Translations under genes and position numbers: made by a program
Assembly (NCBI RefSeq): GCF_902506555.1
Contig: NZ_LR732707.1
Span: 2,379,290-2,443,289 of the forward strand
Length of the DNA: 64,000 bases
Direction: 5' to 3'
Source of the DNA: Sphingorhabdus sp. 109
Lineage (GTDB): Bacteria; Pseudomonadota; Alphaproteobacteria; Sphingomonadales; Sphingomonadaceae
Notes under the pieces: generated by a model
What the model was told of the DNA's origin: nothing
Seen by the model: only the letters and a program-made list of their open reading frames with translations
The model's database searches: none
Shown here: positions 59,896 through 64,000 of the stretch, piece after piece
Layout of the letters: every line of letters begins with the position of its first letter
How positions within the stretch are numbered: position 1 is the stretch's first letter

Positions 59896-62800
59896 TAGTG
59901 CTTCCTCAACGCCAGCATCGGCGCGCCTGGTTCGAGCGACTGGCGCTCGTTGATATAGAGAGCTACAATTGTGCCATTATCCGGGCTTTCGAGCGGGCTT
60001 TCCATTTTCATCGCTTCGATAACGGCGATAACATCGCCGGCCTTTACCGTGTCGCCTTCCGCAACCATCAGCTTCCACACGCTTCCGCCAAAGGGCGCCT
60101 CGATCAGGTCGGTGCCTTCTGGCAGTTCAATTGCCGGATCAGCGGCGGCCCCAAGAGCGGGGTCTTCTGTCAGTTGTGTCACGCGATCAAATTCGCCATC
60201 CTGCTGCCATTGAGCGCGTTCCGCCTCGAAAGCGGACTGACGCGTTGCCTCAAAAGCTTTAATCGACTCCGCATTGTCAGCCAGAAAGGCGCGATGGTCA
60301 GCGAGACGAAACTCCGATTCCTCGACCCGGATTGACCGGCGCCCATTGGGGAAATCCCTTCTCCATTCAACCAGTTCCTCAGGGCTAACACTGAAAAAGC
60401 GGATCTGGTCGAAGAAGCGCAGCAACCACGGCTTGCCATCAACGAAAGCATCGGTTTGCCGATAGGTATTCCACACCTGAATAGTACGGCCAAAAAGCTG
60501 ATAGCCTCCGGGCCCTTCCATACCGTATATGCACATATAGGCACCGCCGATTCCGACCACATTGGGCGGTGTCCATGTGCGGGCCGGATTATATTTGGTG
60601 GTTACCAGCCGGTGCCGGGGATCGACCGGTGTTGCCACCGGCGCGCCAAGATAGACGTCGCCCAGCCCCATCACGAGATAGCTGGCATCAAAAATGATAT
60701 CCTCGACAGCATCCGCATCGGGCTGGCCATTGATCCGCCGGATGAACTCGATATTGTCCGGGCACCACGGCGCGTCGTTACGGACTGCGGCCATATATTT
60801 CTCGATCGTTTCCAGTGTGGCCGGGTCCCGCCAGCTGAGCGGCAGATGCACGATCCGCGAAGGAACCGTGAAATCCTCGAGATCGCCCAGTTGATTGTCG
60901 GCTTCCATAAGGGCAGCCAGCGCGCCCGTCTGATCAAGAATATTGTCATCGAAATGGAGTTGCAGGGAACGGATGCCGGGGACGATATCGATCACGCCTG
61001 GCAAGGCTTTTTCCTCGAGCAGCGTCATCAGAGCATGAACGCGGATACGCAATTCAATGTCGAGGACGATCTCTCCATATTCGACCAGTATATTGCGGTC
61101 ACCCTGTTGCCGGTACACCGTCCGGGGGCGTAGTCCCTGAGCCTCTGTGTCAGCGAGGATCGTTGAAAGATCAGCGATCTCGCGCTGCGGGCCGGGGCGT
61201 AAGGGATTTGCCGCAAGCTCCATCGGAGCACGGTCGGCAGCCCTGGCATCATTAAGCGTGACCGGCACAAACCGCAGGCGGTCTCCGGGCGCAAGCTGCC
61301 CGATTTTCCAGCGATCAGCGGCGATCACCACGAACGGACAGACGAATCCGCCGAGCGATGGGCCATCGGGGCCAAGAATGATCGGCATATCGCCGGTAAA
61401 ATCGACGGCACCGATCGCGTAAGGATTGTCGTGGATATTGGAGGGGTGCAAGCCCGCCTCCCCGCCATCGGCCCTTGCCCATTGCGGCTTTGGTCCAACC
61501 AGACGCACGCCGGTGCGGTTGCTGTTATAGTGGACGCGCCAATCGGCATCGAGGGTCGCACGGATATCGTCCTCGGTGAAAAAATCGGGCGCGCCGTGGG
61601 GACCGTATAAAACGCGCAAAGTCCAGTGATTCCCGAAATCCGAAACGTCGGAAACCGGAGCGGGTGCGCTGACCTCGGCTTCTGCCAGATGCAACATATC
61701 GCCTGCCACCAGCTTTCGAGCGGCATGGCCACCGAATTGGCCCAGTTCGAAGGTGCTGCGGCTGCCGAGATAGGCGGGAATGTCGAGGCCACCCGCGATC
61801 AAAATGTAACCGCGCATGCCGCCGCCACTCACCCGGCCGAGCGCGAGCGTCTGGCCAGCAGTAATGTCGAACGGAACGCCCCGTTCAACAGGCTCATCGT
61901 CGAGCCGGGCACCGAAATCGGCTCCGGTGATGCAAATGCGCGCGGGTGCGTTGAAATAGAGGGTTGGACCGGTAAACGTAATCTCCAGCCCGGCTGTGCC
62001 TTCCGGATTGCCAAGCCGCTGGTTGCCGATACGGAAGGAATGATCATCCATCGGCCCCGAGGGCGGCACTCCGACTGACCAGAGACCGATGCGGCCCGGC
62101 CAGTCCTGAACCGTGGTTGCGGTGCCACCGGAAACCACCCGGATGCTGCGCGGATTATAGACGATCGTATCCAGCAATCTCGTCGCAACCTGTCCGGACA
62201 TGAAACGATCATCGCGGACGACGGCGCGCAGCCAGCGAAGGTTGGACTCAAGACCGTCCACCCGGCTTTCGTCGAGCGCGGCCTGCATTGCGGCAATGGC
62301 TTCCTCTCTTGTATCGGCGTGAACAATAAGTTTTGCGATCATCGGATCATACCAGGCGCTGATCGCGCTGCCGGCCGTACACCATGTTTCGGCACGAAGA
62401 GATTCAGGAAAATCGATGGCGGTGATGGTGCCGCTGGTCGGCCGATAATCCAGTGCAGGATCTTCGGCATATAGACGGACTTGTATAGAATGGCCCGTTG
62501 CCACCGGTGGCTCGCGATCCAGAAATGAAAAGTCTCCTGCCGCCCCGCGGATCATCCACTCGACAAGATCAATGCCCATCACCTCTTCGGTGACGCCGTG
62601 TTCGACCTGTAGCCGAGTATTCATTTCCAGGAAGAAGAATTCCTGGCGATCGGCATCAAAGAGGAACTCGACCGTACCGGCGGAGAGATAGCGCGCGGCC
62701 GCACCTAGGCGCACCGCTGCGGCGATGAGTTCGCGGCGCACCTCATCGTCAAGATCCGGTGCCGGCGACTCTTCGACAACCTTCTGGTTCCGCCTTTGCA

Positions 62801-63491
62801 ACGAACAGTCCCGTTCGCCGAGCGGCATCACCCGCCCGGTGCCGTCGCCAAATATCTGCACCTCAATATGCCGGGCGCGGGCGATATAGCGCTCCAGAAA
62901 CACGCCGGCGTCGCCGAAATTGCCGGCACCCAGACGAGCGACGCTGTCCCAGTTCTTGCGTACGGCCGACTCATCCTCGCAAATCTGCATGCCGATGCCG
63001 CCGCCGCCCGCCGTGGCTTTCAGAATGACCGGATAGCCAATTTCGTTGGCTGCGCGTGCGGCGTCATCCTCGTTGTCGAGAAGCCCGGTGCCGGGCGCAA
63101 GCGGCAAGCCATGCTCTTCCGCCAGCGCACGGGCGCTGTGCTTCAGACCGAAGGTTCGCATATCGTCCGGCGTGGGGCCGATAAAGACAATATCGGCAGC
63201 GGCACATGCTTCTGCAAATTCGGCATTCTCGGCCAAGAAGCCGTAGCCGGGATGAATGAAGCGCGCGCCGGTTTCCCGCGCGGCCTCGATGATCGCGGCA
63301 ATATCGAGATAGCTCTCGGTGGCCGGCGCTGGCCCTATGCATATAGCCATATCCGCCTGCGATACATGCAGGGAGTCGGCATCGGCGTCGGAATAGACCG
63401 CAACCGATCGCAAGCCCATGCGACGTATCGTTCGAATAATTCTGGTAGCAATTGCTCCGCGGTTGGCAATAAGAACCGTATCAACGCTCAT
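59895..63491 (-). CDS. uca: Urea carboxylase / guanidine carboxylase, biotin-dependent
   Basis: 1198 residues. Biotin carboxylase part (VLIANRGAIATRIIRTIRRMG; ATAGGGGIGMQICEDES; EMNTRLQVEHGVTEEVMGIDLVEWMIRGAAGD), then a KipA/KipI-like carboxyltransferase (TTVQDWPGRIGLWSVGVPPSGPMDDHSFRIGNQRLGN to about 1000) and a terminal biotinyl domain with IEAMKMES, Lys about 1162. ATG 63491 overlaps the stop of the DUF1989 gene. Enzymes with this neighbourhood were recently shown to prefer guanidine over urea. Confidence 0.94.
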   Translation of the reverse strand: MSVDTVLIANRGAIATRIIRTIRRMGLRSVAVYSDADADSLHVSQADMAICIGPAPATESYLDIAAIIEAARETGARFIHPGYGFLAENAEFAEACAAADIVFIGPTPDDMRTFGLKHSARALAEEHGLPLAPGTGLLDNEDDAARAANEIGYPVILKATAGGGGIGMQICEDESAVRKNWDSVARLGAGNFGDAGVFLERYIARARHIEVQIFGDGTGRVMPLGERDCSLQRRNQKVVEESPAPDLDDEVRRELIAAAVRLGAAARYLSAGTVEFLFDADRQEFFFLEMNTRLQVEHGVTEEVMGIDLVEWMIRGAAGDFSFLDREPPVATGHSIQVRLYAEDPALDYRPTSGTITAIDFPESLRAETWCTAGSAISAWYDPMIAKLIVHADTREEAIAAMQAALDESRVDGLESNLRWLRAVVRDDRFMSGQVATRLLDTIVYNPRSIRVVSGGTATTVQDWPGRIGLWSVGVPPSGPMDDHSFRIGNQRLGNPEGTAGLEITFTGPTLYFNAPARICITGADFGARLDDEPVERGVPFDITAGQTLALGRVSGGGMRGYILIAGGLDIPAYLGSRSTFELGQFGGHAARKLVAGDMLHLAEAEVSAPAPVSDVSDFGNHWTLRVLYGPHGAPDFFTEDDIRATLDADWRVHYNSNRTGVRLVGPKPQWARADGGEAGLHPSNIHDNPYAIGAVDFTGDMPIILGPDGPSLGGFVCPFVVIAADRWKIGQLAPGDRLRFVPVTLNDARAADRAPMELAANPLRPGPQREIADLSTILADTEAQGLRPRTVYRQQGDRNILVEYGEIVLDIELRIRVHALMTLLEEKALPGVIDIVPGIRSLQLHFDDNILDQTGALAALMEADNQLGDLEDFTVPSRIVHLPLSWRDPATLETIEKYMAAVRNDAPWCPDNIEFIRRINGQPDADAVEDIIFDASYLVMGLGDVYLGAPVATPVDPRHRLVTTKYNPARTWTPPNVVGIGGAYMCIYGMEGPGGYQLFGRTIQVWNTYRQTDAFVDGKPWLLRFFDQIRFFSVSPEELVEWRRDFPNGRRSIRVEESEFRLADHRAFLADNAESIKAFEATRQSAFEAERAQWQQDGEFDRVTQLTEDPALGAAADPAIELPEGTDLIEAPFGGSVWKLMVAEGDTVKAGDVIAVIEAMKMESPLESPDNGTIVALYINERQSLEPGAPMLALRKH

Positions 63492-64000
63492 GCGGTAACG
63501 ATCATTCGCACCGGAGTGGGATTGAACCCGTTGCAAGGATTGTTGATCTGCGGGCAGTTCGACACAACCACGATCAGGTCCATTTCAGCGCGCAGGTCAA
63601 CGGTCAGCCCCGGGGCGGAAATACCATCGACAATGCCCAGCGTCCCGTCTTCTTCTACCGGCACGTTCATGAAAAAGTTGATATTAGAAACGATATCACG
63701 CTTGCCGCGCCCTTCGGTCAGATTGGCCTCGAGGAAATTCTCGACACAGGCATGCTGACTCTTGGTGTGATGCCCGTAACGCAGCGTGTTGGACTCGCAG
63801 GAACAGGCGCCGCCGATGGTGTCGTGATACTCCACCGACGTCGCCAGGATAGTCATCATCGGGCGCCCCTCGTTCGACCGCAGGACAGTACCAGCGCGAA
63901 GGAACAGATTGCCCTGCGCTGCGACGGTATCCTGTGCGCTATAGCGTTCGGAATCATCGGCAGCTGAATAGAGCAGAAAATCAACCGCCTGATTTCCTTC
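63488..64000 (-). CDS. DUF1989 protein (urea carboxylase-associated / carboxyguanidine deiminase subunit), 5' end cut off
   Basis: The frame is open to the window edge; 170 residues are visible. It reads GNQAVDFLLYSAADDSERYS, GNLFLRAGTVLRSNEGRPMMTI, then HDTIGGACSCESNTLRYGHH, SQHACVENFLEANL, and SNINFFMNVPVEEDGTLGI. These are DUF1989 motifs with conserved Cys and His that bind zinc. Such proteins form a carboxyguanidine deiminase that works after the carboxylase. A second DUF1989 gene and a guanidine riboswitch may lie just outside. Confidence 0.9.
   Translation of the reverse strand, partial: EGNQAVDFLLYSAADDSERYSAQDTVAAQGNLFLRAGTVLRSNEGRPMMTILATSVEYHDTIGGACSCESNTLRYGHHTKSQHACVENFLEANLTEGRGKRDIVSNINFFMNVPVEEDGTLGIVDGISAPGLTVDLRAEMDLIVVVSNCPQINNPCNGFNPTPVRMIVTA

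Noticed and set aside
62796-63758. Long plus-strand open frame
   Set aside because: Shadow of the carboxylase gene; its product matches nothing known.
1-64000. CRISPR array or IS element
   Set aside because: No regularly spaced repeats and no transposase frame were seen.

Overview
The window looks like chromosome of a sphingomonad-type alphaproteobacterium. The evidence is a large NAD-dependent glutamate dehydrogenase, a sphingomonad-style TonB-dependent receptor, the DUF3489-DUF2924-serine recombinase cassette, and a NasT/NasS nitrate system. This placement is inference from gene content; no rRNA or marker gene confirms it.

Layout. (1) 1-2386: core genes, namely the start of NAD-glutamate dehydrogenase, a PAS-like protein and tRNA-Thr(CGT). 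(2) 2387-11638: a probable genomic island beside the tRNA, with a large serine recombinase whose catalytic arginine is changed to Trp, two small cassette genes, an HNH-NACHT STAND ATPase split by a frame change, and a divergent PD-(D/E)XK-like nuclease candidate. (3) 11639-37445: a large catabolic cluster. One arm holds a LeuCD-like hydratase, a class III CoA-transferase, an HMG-CoA-lyase-family enzyme, an isochorismatase-family amidase and two PuuE-like hydrolases. The rest holds two paralogous methyltransferases with an unrecognised N-terminal domain, a VOC protein, a GntR/UTRA regulator, two MFS transporters, an SDR, a flavin/FeS ene-reductase, a TonB receptor, a flavin monooxygenase, an Asp/Glu-racemase-like enzyme, an aldehyde dehydrogenase, a SnoaL-like protein and a glutathione peroxidase. 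(4) 37446-41111: an acyl-CoA synthetase remnant and an arsenic operon whose Acr3 exporter survives only as a C-terminal stub. (5) 41363-55188: a complete nitrate assimilation unit on the minus strand (nasT, nasS, leader RNA, nrtA, nrtB, fused nrtCD, porin, nirB, nirD, nasA, cobA). (6) 55189-57947: a wrecked DNA methylase, a membrane protein and a sterol-desaturase-family hydroxylase. (7) 58129-64000: allophanate hydrolase, a urea carboxylase/guanidine carboxylase and part of a DUF1989 protein, a set now linked to guanidine use.

Main new ideas. The genes at 11639-18388 fit an enzyme chain for a substituted cyclic imide: imide opening, half-amide hydrolysis, hydration of the alkyl-maleate, CoA activation, then aldol cleavage to a 2-oxo acid and an acyl-CoA. 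Six promoters across the cluster carry the same 15-17 bp imperfect palindrome (type GTCCTATATCTATATCA), which suggests one regulon, probably under the GntR/UTRA protein encoded at 20931-21710. The nrtA leader carries two hexaloop hairpins (loops AATGGC and AACGAT, each with A at 1 and G at 4) just before an intrinsic terminator, the expected target of the ANTAR protein NasT.
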